Positions 10,815-20,126 of a stretch of DNA of 64,000 nt are shown here, one piece after another (the first letter of the stretch is position 1; the number at the start of each line of letters is the position of its first letter). The stretch comes from Mycolicibacterium confluentis. GTDB taxonomy: Bacteria; Actinomycetota; Actinomycetes; Mycobacteriales; Mycobacteriaceae. The translations under genes were made by a program, and so were the position numbers. The notes under the pieces were generated by a model, which made no database searches, was not told the DNA's origin, and saw nothing but the letters and a program-made list of their open reading frames with translations. The DNA lies in assembly GCF_010729895.1 (NCBI RefSeq), contig NZ_AP022612.1, positions 2,790,001 through 2,854,000 on the forward strand, written 5' to 3'.

Positions 10815-11648
10815 CTACTGCAGCGCGGCCGCCATCTCCGCGCGTGGCGCGGGACGCCCGGTGAACTGCTCGACCTGCGCGAAGGCCTGATGCAGCAGCA
10901 TCTGCAGTCCGCTGACGACGGTCCCACCGGACTCGGCGACCGCGGCCGCCAACGGGGTGGGCCAGGGGTCGTACAGCACGTCGAGCAGCGCCGCGGCGCC
11001 ACGCAGTGCGTCGACGTGCGTCGCAGCGACGTCGGCGGGAACGGTGCTGACCACCACTGAGGCGTCGGCGACGGCCTCGGCCAGCGCGCGGTGCTCCAGC
11101 GGGCAGTGCCGGGCCACCACCCCGAGGCGCTGCGCCACGTCGATCAACTCGGCGGCCCGTTCCGCGTTGCGGGCGGCGATCGTCACCGACTCAGCACCCG
11201 CGTGCACGAGGCCGGCCAGCGCGGCGGGCGCGGTGCCGCCCGCGCCGACCACGACCGCACTTCCCGACACGGGCACCGACGCCGAGGCCAGCGCCCCGAT
11301 GACGCCGTCGACGTCGGTGTTGTCGGCGCGCCATCCGCGCTCGGTGCGTACCAGGGTGTTGGCCGAGCCGACCAGTTCCGCACGCGCGGTGCGCTCGTCG
11401 GCAAAGGCCAGCGCCGCGAACTTGCCCGGCATGGTGACCGACACTCCGACCCATTCCGGACCGAACCCGCCGACCAACGCGGGCAACTGTTCGGCCGTGC
11501 ACTCGATGCGGTCGTAGGTCCAGCCCGTCAGGCCGAGCGCGCGATACGCCGCCAGGTGAAGCAGCGGTGACTTCGAGTGCGAGATCGGCGAACCCAGCAC
11601 TGCGGCGCGGCGCGCCCCGGCGGGATCAGCGGGCACTGTCGAGGACAC
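10815..11648 (-). CDS. aroE: Shikimate dehydrogenase
   Basis: A 277-residue NADP-dependent shikimate dehydrogenase, reducing 3-dehydroshikimate. The substrate-binding N-terminus shows AVLGSPISHSKSPLLHLAAY and later ADNTDVDGVIGAL; the Rossmann domain carries VVGAGGTAPAALAGLVHAGA. The C-terminal GLQMLLHQAFAQVEQFTGRP is typical of the family. The start at 11648 overlaps the 3' end of mltG by 23 bases. With aroBKC about 1 kb away, four shikimate enzymes are encoded in this region, though the operon seems to run ruvX-mltG-aroE-prepilin peptidase. Confidence 0.95.
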   Translation of the reverse strand: MSSTVPADPAGARRAAVLGSPISHSKSPLLHLAAYRALGLTGWTYDRIECTAEQLPALVGGFGPEWVGVSVTMPGKFAALAFADERTARAELVGSANTLVRTERGWRADNTDVDGVIGALASASVPVSGSAVVVGAGGTAPAALAGLVHAGAESVTIAARNAERAAELIDVAQRLGVVARHCPLEHRALAEAVADASVVVSTVPADVAATHVDALRGAAALLDVLYDPWPTPLAAAVAESGGTVVSGLQMLLHQAFAQVEQFTGRPAPRAEMAAALQ

Positions 11649-12870
11649 CGTTGCGCTGGGCCACCTCGATGTTGGCGAGATGCTGCTCGTAGTCCTTGGT
11701 GAACAGCGTGGTGCCCTGCATGTCGATCGTCACGAAGTACAGCCAGTCGCCGGGCGCGGGGTGCTCGGCGGCCTCCAGGGCCGGGTCACCGGGGGCTCCG
11801 ACCGGCGTGGCGGGCAGACCCTCCGACGCGTAGGTGTTCCACGGGGTGACCGTGGCGCGGTCCGCATCGGTGGTGGCGATCTCCTGGCGGTCCAGGGAGT
11901 AGTTCACGGTCGAGTCGAACTCGAGGCGCTGAGGCACGGCGAGGCGGTTGTAGATCACCCTGGCGACCTTGGCGAAGTCCTCGGGCGTCGACTCCTTCTG
12001 CACCAGGGACCCCACCACCAGGACGTCGTAGGGCGACATCCGCAGGTTGGCGGCGGTCTCGATGAGGCCGCGGTTGGTGTAGTGCGTGGTGCTGGTGCCG
12101 ATCAACGAGGACAGGATGCTCGTCGGGGACCCGTCGGGGTCGACGTTCCAGGTGCCGGGCGCGATCAGCCCCTCGATGCGGCGGTGGTCGTCACCCATCG
12201 CGGTCACACGCTCAGCCGCCCATTCCGGCACCTGCAGTTCCGTCAGCGTCGCGGTGCCTGCGGCGGCCTTCAAGTCGGCCGCGGGCACACACTTCTGCTC
12301 GCCGTTGAGATCGACACAGCTGGCCTTGGAGATCATGGTGAACACGCCGTCGGTCACGGCACCGGACTTGACGTCGGCGATGTCGTCCAGTTGCCGCCCC
12401 TCGGGGATGGTCAACTTACCGACCCGGTTGCTGGGATCGGCGAGCTTCTCGACGGCCAGGGCAGCCGGAATCTCGGTGCGCACGCGGTAGAAGCCGGGCT
12501 GAATGGCGGCGATCGCATCGCTGCCCGCGGCGGCGTCGACGAAACTCTTGGACGTGGCGACGACGTTGGCCTCGGCCAGGGTCTTCCCGACCGCCGTGGT
12601 CGAGTCGCCCTCGTGGATCTGGATCACGACGTCGTCGACACCCTCGCCCGCGAAGTCATCCGGAGTGCCCGACATGCCGTGCCAGAGCTTGGATCCGACG
12701 AACACGAGGCCGAGCACCACCGCGATGAGCACCGCCACCGTCAGCACGGAGACCCATCGCCTGTGCCGCCGATGCCGTTCGGCCCGCGCGCGTGCGGCCC
12801 GGGACATGCGGCGACGCGGTGGCCCGACTGCGACCGGTTGCGCCCGTCCGGGTTCCACATCGTCAGTCAT
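11626..12870 (-). CDS. mltG: Endolytic murein transglycosylase MltG
   Basis: A 414-residue single-pass membrane protein of the YceG/MltG family. MltG cleaves nascent glycan strands and sets their length during peptidoglycan synthesis. The N-terminal cytoplasmic part is strongly basic ([20 protein letters not shown]), then comes a membrane span at about residues 40-62 and a LysM-like region. The catalytic glutamate lies in [20 protein letters not shown], and the C-terminal [20 protein letters not shown] and [20 protein letters not shown] motifs are clear. It overlaps ruvX by 8 bases upstream and aroE by 23 downstream. Confidence 0.94.
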   Translation of the reverse strand: MTDDVEPGRAQPVAVGPPRRRMSRAARARAERHRRHRRWVSVLTVAVLIAVVLGLVFVGSKLWHGMSGTPDDFAGEGVDDVVIQIHEGDSTTAVGKTLAEANVVATSKSFVDAAAGSDAIAAIQPGFYRVRTEIPAALAVEKLADPSNRVGKLTIPEGRQLDDIADVKSGAVTDGVFTMISKASCVDLNGEQKCVPAADLKAAAGTATLTELQVPEWAAERVTAMGDDHRRIEGLIAPGTWNVDPDGSPTSILSSLIGTSTTHYTNRGLIETAANLRMSPYDVLVVGSLVQKESTPEDFAKVARVIYNRLAVPQRLEFDSTVNYSLDRQEIATTDADRATVTPWNTYASEGLPATPVGAPGDPALEAAEHPAPGDWLYFVTIDMQGTTLFTKDYEQHLANIEVAQRNGVLDSAR

Positions 12871-13381
12871 TCGACCCCTCGGGTTGAGAATTGCCCAGTA
12901 CTGTACGGCGCTGGTCCAACCAGCCCTGCAGAATTGCCACCGCGGCGGCCTGATCGATCACGCTGCGCTGTCCTTTGGCGCGCACGCCGGCCTCCCTCAA
13001 CGACCGGGAGGCCGAGACTGTGGTGAGCCGTTCGTCGGCCATCCGGACCGGAATGTCGGCAAGCCGTCTGCTCAACGCCTCGGCCACCTCGATGGCGTCC
13101 TGAGCCGACGCGCCGGCCCGGTCGGCCAGGGTGCGCGGCAGCCCGACGATCACTTCGACGACGTCGTATTCGGCGGCCAGCGCGCAGAGCCGGGCCAGAT
13201 GCCTGGTGCTCGACTTCTTGCGGTCTCGCGCAACGGTTTCCACGGGTGTGGCCAGGATGCCGTCCGGATCGCTCACCGCGACACCGATGCGGACCGTCCC
13301 CACATCGACACCGAGCCTTCTGCCGCGGCCAGGGTCATCGGCGCCGGGTCGGTCAGGCTGCCGGTGCGGGTCGGAATCCAC
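12863..13381 (-). CDS. ruvX: Putative Holliday junction resolvase RuvX (YqgF)
   Basis: A 172-residue RNase H-fold nuclease of the YqgF/RuvX family, linked to Holliday junction resolution and to pre-16S rRNA 5' end processing. The first strand carries the catalytic Asp in [36 protein letters not shown] and the C-terminal [18 protein letters not shown] and [14 protein letters not shown] are family signatures. It lies 5 bases downstream of alaS and overlaps mltG by 8 bases, the usual actinobacterial alaS-ruvX-mltG-aroE order. Confidence 0.94.
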   Translation of the reverse strand: MDSDPHRQPDRPGADDPGRGRRLGVDVGTVRIGVAVSDPDGILATPVETVARDRKKSSTRHLARLCALAAEYDVVEVIVGLPRTLADRAGASAQDAIEVAEALSRRLADIPVRMADERLTTVSASRSLREAGVRAKGQRSVIDQAAAVAILQGWLDQRRTVLGNSQPEGSND

Positions 13382-13386
13382 GCCGG

Positions 13387-16095
13387 TCAGCTCCGCGCGA
13401 CCTCGGCTCGAAGCGCCGCCAGCGCCGTCTCGATGCCACCGGGGTTCTTCCCGGAACCCTGCGCCAGGTCCGCTTTTCCGCCGCCGCGACCGTCGACGGC
13501 CGACGCGAGGGCCTTCACCAGATCGTTGGCGCGCAGACCCAGATCCTGGGCCTGCGTGTTGGTGCCCACCACGTAGGGAACAGATCCGTTGTCGCCCTCG
13601 GCGATCAGCGCGATGACGGCGGGTTCTGAGCCCAGGCCGGCGCGGATATCACCGACCAGCGAGCGCAGATCGTTCGCCGTCATCCCGGCCGACATGCGCT
13701 GCGCCACGAGTCGGACCCTCCCGACCGTCTCGGCGCCCGCGGCGGCATTCGCGGCCGCTGCGCGCGCCGTCGCCAACCGCATCTTCTCGACTTCACGCTC
13801 GGCGACCTTGAGCCGCTCCACCAGGGTCGCGACGCGGCCGGGCACCTCCTCCGAGGGCACCTTGAGCGAGGACGCCAGTCCGGCCAGCAGCGCGCGCTCC
13901 TTGGCCAGGTGCTTGAACGAGTCCAGGCCGACGTAGGCCTCGACACGGCGCACGCCCGATCCGACCGACGATTCGCCGAGCAGTGTCACGGGCCCGATCT
14001 GCGCCGAGTTGTGCACGTGGGTGCCGCCGCACAGTTCCAGCGAGAACGGCCCGCCGATCTCGACGACCCGCACCTCCTCCGGGTAGGCCTCACCGAACAG
14101 CGCCATGGCGCCCATCGACTTGGCCTTCTCGAGTTGGGTGTGGAAGGTGTTCACCGCGTAGTCGGCCTCGACCGCCTCGTTGGTGATGAGTTCGATGTCA
14201 CTGCGCTGCTGCTCGGAGAGCGCACCCTGCCAGTTGAAGTCGAAGCGCAGGTAGCCCGGGCGGTTCAGCGAACCGGCCTGGACGGCGTTGGGCCCCAACA
14301 CCTGCCGCAGGGCGGCGTGCACCATGTGGGTGCCCGAATGGCCCTGCGTCGCGCCGTGGCGCCACTTGGCGTCGACGGCCGCGGTGACGGTGTCACCCTC
14401 GACGAACTCTCCGGACTCGACGTTGACCCGGTGCACGAACAGCGTCTTGGCGATCTTCTGCACGTCGGTGACCGCAGCCTTGGCGCCGCCGCCGGTCCCG
14501 GTGCCCGAGATGGTGCCGATGTCGGCGATCTGACCGCCCGACTCGGCGTACAGCGGGGTGCGGTCCAACACGATCTCGACCCGGTCCAAGGCGGGCGCTT
14601 CGTTGCCTGACCGCGCGTGGTGGCTCACCACCGGCACCCGCTTACCGTCCACGAAGATGCCGAGAATCTTTGCCTCGGAACTCAATTCATTGAATCCGGT
14701 GAACTCGGTGGGACCGGAGTCGACGAGTTCGCGGTACGCGCTGAGATCGGCGTGGGCATGCTTGCGGGCCGCGGCGTCGGCCTTGGCGCGACGGCGCTGC
14801 TCGGCCATCAGCTCGCGGAAGCCCAGTTCGTCCACCGAGAGTCCGGCCTCGGCGGCCATCTCCAGGGTCAGGTCGATGGGGAACCCGTAGGTGTCGTGCA
14901 GCGTGAAGGCGTCGGTGCCCGACAGCACCGACTTACCCGCCGTCTTCGTGCTCTGCGCGGCCTCGTCGAAGAGGCGCGAACCCGCGACCAGCGTGCGGTT
15001 GAACGCGGTCTCCTCGGCCACCGCGATCCGGTGGATGCGGTCGAAGTCCGTGACCAGTTCGGGGTACGACGGGCCCATCGCGTCGCGGACCGTGGTCATC
15101 AGTTCGCTCATGATCGGCTGGTCGACACCCAGGAGCTTGGCGGCCCGGATGATCCGGCGCAGCAGTCGGCGCAGCACGTAGCCGCGGCCCTCGTTACCCG
15201 GTGTGACGCCGTCACCGATGATGATGGCCGCGGTCCGGCTGTGGTCGGCGATGATCCGGTACCGCACATCGTCGGTATGGCTTCCCTGGCCGTACCCGCG
15301 CGGTGCGACCGCGGCGACCGTGTCGATCACCGGGCGCACCAGGTCGGTCTCGTAGACGTTGTCGACGTTCTGCAGAAGGCACGCGATGCGCTCGACGCCC
15401 ATACCGGTGTCGATGTTCTTGCGCGGCAGCGGACCCAGGATCTCGAAGTCGTCTTTCGAGGTGCCCTCGCCGCGCTCGTTCTGCATGAACACGAGGTTCC
15501 AGATCTCGATGTAGCGATCCTCGTTGGCCTCAGGCCCGCCCTCGATGCCGTACTCCGGGCCCCGGTCGTAGTAGATCTCCGAACACGGGCCGCACGGCCC
15601 CGGGATGCCCATCGACCAGTAGTTGTCGGCCATTCCACGGCGCTGAATGCGCTCAGACGGCAGGCCGGCCACCTCCTGCCACAGTCCGACGGCCTCGTCG
15701 TCGTCGTAAAAGACGGTGGCCCAGAGCCTTTCCGGGTCGAAGCCGTAACCGCCCTCGGACACCGGATTGGTCAGCAGCGTCCAGGCCAGCTCGATCGCGC
15801 GCCTTTTGAAGTAGTCGCCGAAGCTGAAGTTTCCGGCCATCTGGAAGAACGTGTTGTGCCGAGTGGTGATCCCGACCTCGTCGATGTCCGGGGTGCGGAT
15901 GCACTTCTGCACGCTGGTGGCCGTGGCGTACGGCGGGGTGCGCTGGCCGAGGAAGAACGGGACGAACTGCACCATGCCGGCGTTGACGAACAGCAGGTTC
16001 GGATCGTCGAGAATCACCGAGGCGCTCGGCACCTCGGTATGGCCCGCGTTCACGAAGTGATCGAGGAACCGCTTCCGGATCTCGTGTGTCTGCAC
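13387..16095 (-). CDS. alaS: Alanyl-tRNA synthetase
   Basis: A 902-residue class II synthetase that charges tRNA-Ala. The aminoacylation domain begins [20 protein letters not shown] (GTG start at 16095, preceded by AAGAGGAAAG). The editing domain carries [16 protein letters not shown] with the HxxxH zinc ligands and later CGGTHV. The C-Ala domain follows to the end. Length is normal and no key residue is missing. It leads the alaS-ruvX-mltG-aroE group. Confidence 0.98.
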   Translation of the reverse strand: MQTHEIRKRFLDHFVNAGHTEVPSASVILDDPNLLFVNAGMVQFVPFFLGQRTPPYATATSVQKCIRTPDIDEVGITTRHNTFFQMAGNFSFGDYFKRRAIELAWTLLTNPVSEGGYGFDPERLWATVFYDDDEAVGLWQEVAGLPSERIQRRGMADNYWSMGIPGPCGPCSEIYYDRGPEYGIEGGPEANEDRYIEIWNLVFMQNERGEGTSKDDFEILGPLPRKNIDTGMGVERIACLLQNVDNVYETDLVRPVIDTVAAVAPRGYGQGSHTDDVRYRIIADHSRTAAIIIGDGVTPGNEGRGYVLRRLLRRIIRAAKLLGVDQPIMSELMTTVRDAMGPSYPELVTDFDRIHRIAVAEETAFNRTLVAGSRLFDEAAQSTKTAGKSVLSGTDAFTLHDTYGFPIDLTLEMAAEAGLSVDELGFRELMAEQRRRAKADAAARKHAHADLSAYRELVDSGPTEFTGFNELSSEAKILGIFVDGKRVPVVSHHARSGNEAPALDRVEIVLDRTPLYAESGGQIADIGTISGTGTGGGAKAAVTDVQKIAKTLFVHRVNVESGEFVEGDTVTAAVDAKWRHGATQGHSGTHMVHAALRQVLGPNAVQAGSLNRPGYLRFDFNWQGALSEQQRSDIELITNEAVEADYAVNTFHTQLEKAKSMGAMALFGEAYPEEVRVVEIGGPFSLELCGGTHVHNSAQIGPVTLLGESSVGSGVRRVEAYVGLDSFKHLAKERALLAGLASSLKVPSEEVPGRVATLVERLKVAEREVEKMRLATARAAAANAAAGAETVGRVRLVAQRMSAGMTANDLRSLVGDIRAGLGSEPAVIALIAEGDNGSVPYVVGTNTQAQDLGLRANDLVKALASAVDGRGGGKADLAQGSGKNPGGIETALAALRAEVARS

Positions 16096-16179
16096 GTCGT
16101 CACTTTCCTCTTGCCGAATCGGCGACCGCCGCTGAAGCGCTCACCTGCGTTGACCGACCTACATTACCGGTCCCATGAG

Positions 16180-16581
16180 TCAGCCCTCCACGAAGCTCAA
16201 CCGCACCGACCGCTGCGGATTGTCCCTGTTCAGGTCGACCAGCACGACACTCTGCCAGGTGCCCAGCAGCGGCCTGCCGTCCAGCACGGGAATGGTGACC
16301 GACGGGGACACGATCCCGGGCAGCACATGGTCGGCGCCGTGCCCGGGTGAACCGTGTTCATGCCGGTAGCGGCCGTCCCGGGGCAGCAGGCGCTCGAGTG
16401 TGTCGACAAGGTCGTGGTCTGAGCCCGCACCCGTCTCGATGATCGCGACGCCCGCGGTGGCGTGCGGGACGAACACGTTGCACAGGCCCGCGCCGCGGGG
16501 CGCGCAGAACGCCTGCACCTCGTCGGTGAGGTCAGCGATCCGACGCCGCGATGTGTCGACTTCGAGCACCTTGCTGTCCAT
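16180..16581 (-). CDS. YjbQ-family protein (Rv2556c-like)
   Basis: A 133-residue protein starting at ATG 16581 (MDSKVLEVDTSRRRIADLTD); the longer frame to 16677 adds residues that do not fit the family. YjbQ/UPF0047 proteins form trimers with a conserved His cluster, here in VFVPHATAGVAIIETGAGSD and EHGSPGHGADHVLPGIV. Some members rescue thiamine-phosphate synthase mutants weakly, hence the name secondary thiamine-phosphate synthase, but the true role is uncertain. It follows alaS by 84 bases on the opposite orientation relative to alaS's promoter, as Rv2556c does next to alaS in M. tuberculosis. Confidence 0.88.
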   Translation of the reverse strand: MDSKVLEVDTSRRRIADLTDEVQAFCAPRGAGLCNVFVPHATAGVAIIETGAGSDHDLVDTLERLLPRDGRYRHEHGSPGHGADHVLPGIVSPSVTIPVLDGRPLLGTWQSVVLVDLNRDNPQRSVRLSFVEG

Positions 16582-16640
16582 CTGTCCAGGGTAGGCAGGT
16601 CCAGACGTGGTGGTCTCCCACCTCCCGGCGCGAAAGTGCA

Positions 16641-16677
16641 GTGAGGGTCGTCGTCCATTGCCGGTGACGACCCTCAC
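16641..16677. promoter_or_regulatory. Long inverted repeat in the divergent yjbQ/glsB-like gap
   Basis: GTGAGGGTCGTC and GACGACCCTCAC form a perfect 12-base inverted repeat with a 13-base spacer. As RNA the stem can lengthen to 15 pairs with two G-U wobbles and a 7-base loop. It lies 60 bases before the yjbQ-like start and 118 before the stress-protein start, upstream of both genes, so a simple terminator role is unlikely. It may be an operator or a structured leader. Confidence 0.5.
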
Positions 16678-16726
16678 GGCAATCTGGGCGCCACCGCTGA
16701 CGTCGGGCGGAGTAATTCACGCCCGC

Positions 16727-16752
16727 GTTTATCGCTCTGGGCAGTGGGGTAT
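16727..16752 (+). promoter_or_regulatory. SigF-type promoter of the GlsB/YeaQ-like gene
   Basis: GTTT at 16727-16730, a 16-base spacer and GGGTAT at 16747-16752 match the mycobacterial SigF consensus (GTTT, 15-17 bases, GGGTA) exactly. Transcription would begin near 16760, leaving a leader of roughly 36 bases before the ATG at 16796. The downstream gene belongs to a stress-associated membrane protein family, which fits SigF control. Confidence 0.75.
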
Positions 16753-16795
16753 CTCACCGAAACCAGTTCATCGGCTCCCAACCAGCGAGGCAGAC

Positions 16796-17086
16796 ATGAC
16801 CATCACCGGAATCATCAGTGCGATCCTCATCGGCGCGCTCGTCGGGGTGCTGGCGCGCCTTGTGCTGCCCGGCAAGCAGTCCATCGGCGTCCTTCTGACC
16901 GTGATCGTGGGCATCATCTCAGCGTTACTCGGCACTGCCCTGGCCCGGGCCATGGGCATCCCGACCGCGACCAACGGGGTCGACTGGCTGGAACTGCTCG
17001 TCCAGGTGGTCGTGGCGATCGCCGGCGTGGCCCTGGTCACGGCCCTGATGGGTCGACGCCGTCGCTCAGGCCTCCTGCGGCGCTAG
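16796..17086 (+). CDS. GlsB/YeaQ/YmgE-family stress membrane protein
   Basis: A 96-residue membrane protein starting at ATG 16796 (MTITGIISAILIGALVGVLA) after GCGAGGCAG. Three hydrophobic spans fill residues 3-22, 28-49 and 65-87. The glycine-rich first helix followed by ARLVLPGKQSIGVLLTVIVG is the signature of the transglycosylase-associated protein family (GlsB/YeaQ/YmgE), linked to general stress responses. Catalytic activity has not been established for the family. The short C-terminus is basic (GRRRRSGLLRR). An exact SigF-like promoter lies upstream. It converges on rarA with a strong hairpin between. Confidence 0.88.
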   Translation: MTITGIISAILIGALVGVLARLVLPGKQSIGVLLTVIVGIISALLGTALARAMGIPTATNGVDWLELLVQVVVAIAGVALVTALMGRRRRSGLLRR

Positions 17087-17101
17087 ACCACCCGGACCTG
17101 G

Positions 17102-17136
17102 TCCCGGCTGACTCCCCTCCACCGGGTCAGCCGGGA
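17102..17136. terminator. Bidirectional terminator between glsB-like gene and rarA
   Basis: TCCCGGCTGAC and GTCAGCCGGGA form a perfect 11-base stem with a 13-base loop. It sits 15 bases after the plus-strand stop and directly abuts the rarA stop on the minus strand. It lacks a T-tract, as most mycobacterial terminators do. Confidence 0.65.
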
Positions 17137-18519
17137 TCACTGCTGTGTGGGGCGTTGCCGACCCCCGGCCCGGCGGATGATGGCCCGCAGTTTCTCCACC
17201 CGCGTGGAGATCTCGCGCTCGGCCCCGCGCGACGTGGGGCGGTAGTAGTCGGTACCCACCAGGTCGTCCGGCGGATACTGCTGCGCCACAACACCGTCGG
17301 GATGATCGTGGGCGTACTTGTAGCCCTGCGCATGGCCCAGCGCCGCCGCACCGGCGTAGTGGCCGTCGCGCAGGTGCGCAGGCACCATGCCGGCCTTCCC
17401 CGCCCTGATGTCGGCCATCGCCGCACCCAGGGCCGTGGTGACGGCGTTGGACTTGGGCGCCGTCGCCAGGTGCACGGTCGCGTGCGCGAGGGTCAGCTGC
17501 GCCTCGGGCAGCCCGATCAGCTGGACCGTCTGCGCCGCGGCCACCGCGATCGGCAGCGCGGAGGGGTCCGCCATACCGATGTCCTCACTGGCCAGGATCA
17601 TCAATCGGCGCGCGATGAACCGCGGATCCTCACCTGCGGTCAACATCCGCGCCAGGTAGTGCAGCGCGGCGTCGACATCGGACCCGCGCACGCTCTTGAT
17701 GAAGGCACTGATGACGTCATAGTGCTGATCGCCGTCGCGGTCGTAGCGCACCGCGGCCTGGTCCAGCGACTGTTCGACGGTCTCGACGGTCACCGGCTCC
17801 CCCGCTGCCGCGGCCGTCTCGGCGGCCACCTCGAGTGCGGTGAGTGCGCGCCGCGCATCCCCCGCGGCCAACTGGACCACGAGGTCGACGGCGGTGTCGT
17901 CGACCTCGATCCGGCCGCCGAGGCCGCGGTCGTCGTGGATGGCGCGCCGCACCACGGTGGCGATGCCCGCGGGGTCCAGTGGCCGCAACTGCAGGATCAG
18001 CGATCGGGACAGCAGGGGCGCCACCACCGAGAACGACGGGTTCTCCGTGGTGGCGGCGACCAGCAGCACGATCCGGTTCTCGACCGCGGCGAGCAGCGCG
18101 TCCTGCTGGGTCTTGGAGAAGCGGTGCACCTCATCGATGAACAGCACGGTCTGTTCGCCGTAGGCCGCCGCGCGGCGGGCCACATCGATGACCGCGCGCA
18201 CCTCCTTCACCCCGGCCGACAGCGCCGACAACGCCTCGAACCGCCGTCCGGTGGCATGCGAGATCAGTGACGCCAGAGTGGTCTTGCCGGTGCCGGGCGG
18301 CCCGTACAGGATCACCGAGGCTGCGCCGGAGCCGTCGACCAGGCGGCGCAGCGGCGAGCCGTGCCGCAGCAGGTGGTCCTGCCCGACGACCTCGTCGAGG
18401 CTGGCCGGCCGCATGCGAACCGCCAGCGGCGTGGACGGACCGACGGCGGACAGCGCCGAACCGCCGTCGGCCGACTCCGAGGGGTCGGCGCCGGGCACGT
18501 CGAACAGGCCGTCGCTCAC
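17137..18519 (-). CDS. rarA: Replication-associated recombination protein RarA (MgsA)
   Basis: A 460-residue AAA+ ATPase of the RarA/MgsA/WRNIP1 family, which acts at stalled replication forks and single-strand gaps. The N-terminus has [15 protein letters not shown], then the Walker A motif [11 protein letters not shown] and Walker [38 protein letters not shown] contains sensor 1 and the arginine-finger region. The C-terminal tetramerisation domain has [20 protein letters not shown] and [20 protein letters not shown]. It corresponds to Rv2559c. Length is normal and motifs are intact. Confidence 0.96.
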   Translation of the reverse strand: MSDGLFDVPGADPSESADGGSALSAVGPSTPLAVRMRPASLDEVVGQDHLLRHGSPLRRLVDGSGAASVILYGPPGTGKTTLASLISHATGRRFEALSALSAGVKEVRAVIDVARRAAAYGEQTVLFIDEVHRFSKTQQDALLAAVENRIVLLVAATTENPSFSVVAPLLSRSLILQLRPLDPAGIATVVRRAIHDDRGLGGRIEVDDTAVDLVVQLAAGDARRALTALEVAAETAAAAGEPVTVETVEQSLDQAAVRYDRDGDQHYDVISAFIKSVRGSDVDAALHYLARMLTAGEDPRFIARRLMILASEDIGMADPSALPIAVAAAQTVQLIGLPEAQLTLAHATVHLATAPKSNAVTTALGAAMADIRAGKAGMVPAHLRDGHYAGAAALGHAQGYKYAHDHPDGVVAQQYPPDDLVGTDYYRPTSRGAEREISTRVEKLRAIIRRAGGRQRPTQQ

Positions 18520-18577
18520 GTTGTGTGCTTACCACGCGCCCGCGACATGCACGAGATGCCGCACCACTGAGGCGACA

Positions 18578-18597
18578 GGGGTGACTGCGATCACCCC
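18578..18597. promoter_or_regulatory. Inverted repeat between rarA and a secreted-protein gene
   Basis: GGGGTGA and TCACCCC form a perfect 7-base inverted repeat with a 6-base spacer in the 129-base gap between the divergent genes. It is 59 bases before the rarA start and 52 before the secreted protein start. It could be an operator serving both; no regulator is identified. Confidence 0.4.
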
Positions 18598-18648
18598 GAG
18601 GTGATAAACCTGGGAGGTCTCACCACGCGGGTGGGCGAAAGGAATGTT

Positions 18649-19230
18649 ATGACGCTGCTGCACCGGATCGGCGCGATCTGCCTGCTCGCCGTCGCCGCCA
18701 CCCTCGGACCTGCCCCGACCGCCGCGGCCGACCTCGTCCCGCCCGCCGACGGCTACTACGTGTACTCCGAGCCCGGCAAGCCGGCCGCGTACTGGACCAT
18801 GCAGGCGCTGTGCGTCCAGGCCAGCGGCACGCGGGCCCAGGAGGACTACACCGACACCACGATTCAGACGCTGGGCTGCACACTGCTGGTGTCGTCCAAG
18901 ACCGAGGACAACTTCACGCCCGACGAGGCGCTGCTCAACATGGCCGGCCGCAGCCGGCTGACCGGCGGACAGTGGACATTCACGAACACCGCGGCCAGGC
19001 TCGTGTGCCCCGACGGCAGCAACGCGCCAGTCACCGACAACTTCGCGTTCGACCAGGCCACGCTCACGGGCACCCGGACCACCATCTGGGACGCGGTGTG
19101 CGGCCGCCAGCCGGGCATGACGAAGACTCCTTTCACACTGGCCTTCGCCGGCCCGCTGGACCCGCCGGTGGACAACAGGTTCCCGCCGATGTGCGATTAC
19201 CTGGCGGGACGGCCCAGCATCTGCTCCTGA
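18649..19230 (+). CDS. Secreted mycobacterial hypothetical protein
   Basis: A 193-residue protein. The ATG at 18649 follows AAAGGA at good spacing; the upstream start at 18601 lacks one. The N-terminus (MTLLHRIGAICLLAVAATLG) is a Sec signal peptide with likely cleavage near residue 25 (APTAAADL). Five cysteines remain after cleavage (ALCVQ, TLGCTL, LVCPD, AVCGR, PMCDY) plus one at the penultimate position, so two or three disulfides are likely. The pattern of repeated short cysteine-centred strands resembles other exported actinobacterial proteins of unknown function. No catalytic motif is seen. It converges on the DUF3097 gene with a single base between the stop codons. Confidence 0.7.
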   Translation: MTLLHRIGAICLLAVAATLGPAPTAAADLVPPADGYYVYSEPGKPAAYWTMQALCVQASGTRAQEDYTDTTIQTLGCTLLVSSKTEDNFTPDEALLNMAGRSRLTGGQWTFTNTAARLVCPDGSNAPVTDNFAFDQATLTGTRTTIWDAVCGRQPGMTKTPFTLAFAGPLDPPVDNRFPPMCDYLAGRPSICS

Positions 19231-19231
19231 G

Positions 19232-20071
19232 TCACTCGGGGGCCGTGACGAAGTCGATGAGTTCCTCGACGCGGCCGATCAGCGCCGGTTCGAGGTCGTT
19301 CCAGTCCCGGACCGTGGAGCGGATGCGCTGCCAGGCCCGCGCGATGTCGGCCTGATCGGCGTGCGGCCAGCCCAGGGCGTCGCAGATGCCGTGCTTCCAT
19401 TCGACGCTGCGCGGGATCTTCGGCCAGGCCGCCAGGCCCAGCCGGTCGGGTTTGACCGACTGCCAGATGTCGACGTACGGGTGGCCGACGACCAGGGTGT
19501 GCGCACCGCCGGGTCCGCGTTCGACCTCACGCGCGATCCGCTCCTCCTTCGACCCCGGCACCAGGTGGTCGACGAGGCAGCCGAGCCGGCGGCCCGGACC
19601 CGGAGCGAAATCGGCCACAATCGCGGGTAGATCGTCGACGCCGCCGAGGTATTCGACCACCACACCTTCGATGCGCAGGTCGTCGCCCCACACCTGCTCG
19701 ACGAGTTCGGCGTCGTGCCGGCCCTCGACGTAGATGCGGCTGCGCAGCGCGACCCGAGCCCGCGCTCCGGTGACCGCGACCGATCCGGATGCGGTGCGCG
19801 CGGGGGCCTTCGGCGCCGCGGCCTTCGGCGGGGTGAGGATCACCGGCGCACCGTCGATCAGGTAGCCCGGGCCGACGGGAAAGCCCCGGACCCGGCCGTG
19901 CCGGTCCTCGAGGTCCATCCGGCCGTACTCGATCCGCACGATCGCGCCGACGAATCCGCTGGTCGCATCCTCGACGACGAGACCGATCTCCGCGGCGCGT
20001 TCGACGGACTTCGGCCGGCTGCGCTGATGCGGATTGCGGGACAGGATGTCGTTGCCGTAACGGTCGCTCAC
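19232..20071 (-). CDS. DUF3097-family protein
   Basis: A 279-residue cytosolic protein of the actinobacterial DUF3097 family. Characteristic segments include DRYGNDILSRNPHQRSRPKS at the N-terminus, VEGRHDAELVEQVWGDDLRI and CLVDHLVPGSKEERIAREVE in the middle. The VEGRHDAELVE stretch and later HPYVDIWQSV resemble a TOPRIM-like nuclease or primase fold (Glu then Asp-x-Asp), but that is my inference. Function is not established. It precedes the zinc-metallopeptidase operon's last gene by 55 bases on the same strand. Confidence 0.82.
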   Translation of the reverse strand: MSDRYGNDILSRNPHQRSRPKSVERAAEIGLVVEDATSGFVGAIVRIEYGRMDLEDRHGRVRGFPVGPGYLIDGAPVILTPPKAAAPKAPARTASGSVAVTGARARVALRSRIYVEGRHDAELVEQVWGDDLRIEGVVVEYLGGVDDLPAIVADFAPGPGRRLGCLVDHLVPGSKEERIAREVERGPGGAHTLVVGHPYVDIWQSVKPDRLGLAAWPKIPRSVEWKHGICDALGWPHADQADIARAWQRIRSTVRDWNDLEPALIGRVEELIDFVTAPE

Positions 20072-20126
20072 CCGAGCGATCCTAGGCAGCCCGGACCTCG
20101 ACGCCGGGTTTCGCCACGCCCGACTC

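Noticed and set aside
16157..16172. ACATTACCGGT near alaS, similar to half of the TetR palindromes
   Set aside because: Only one half-site is present with no inverted partner, so it is probably chance.
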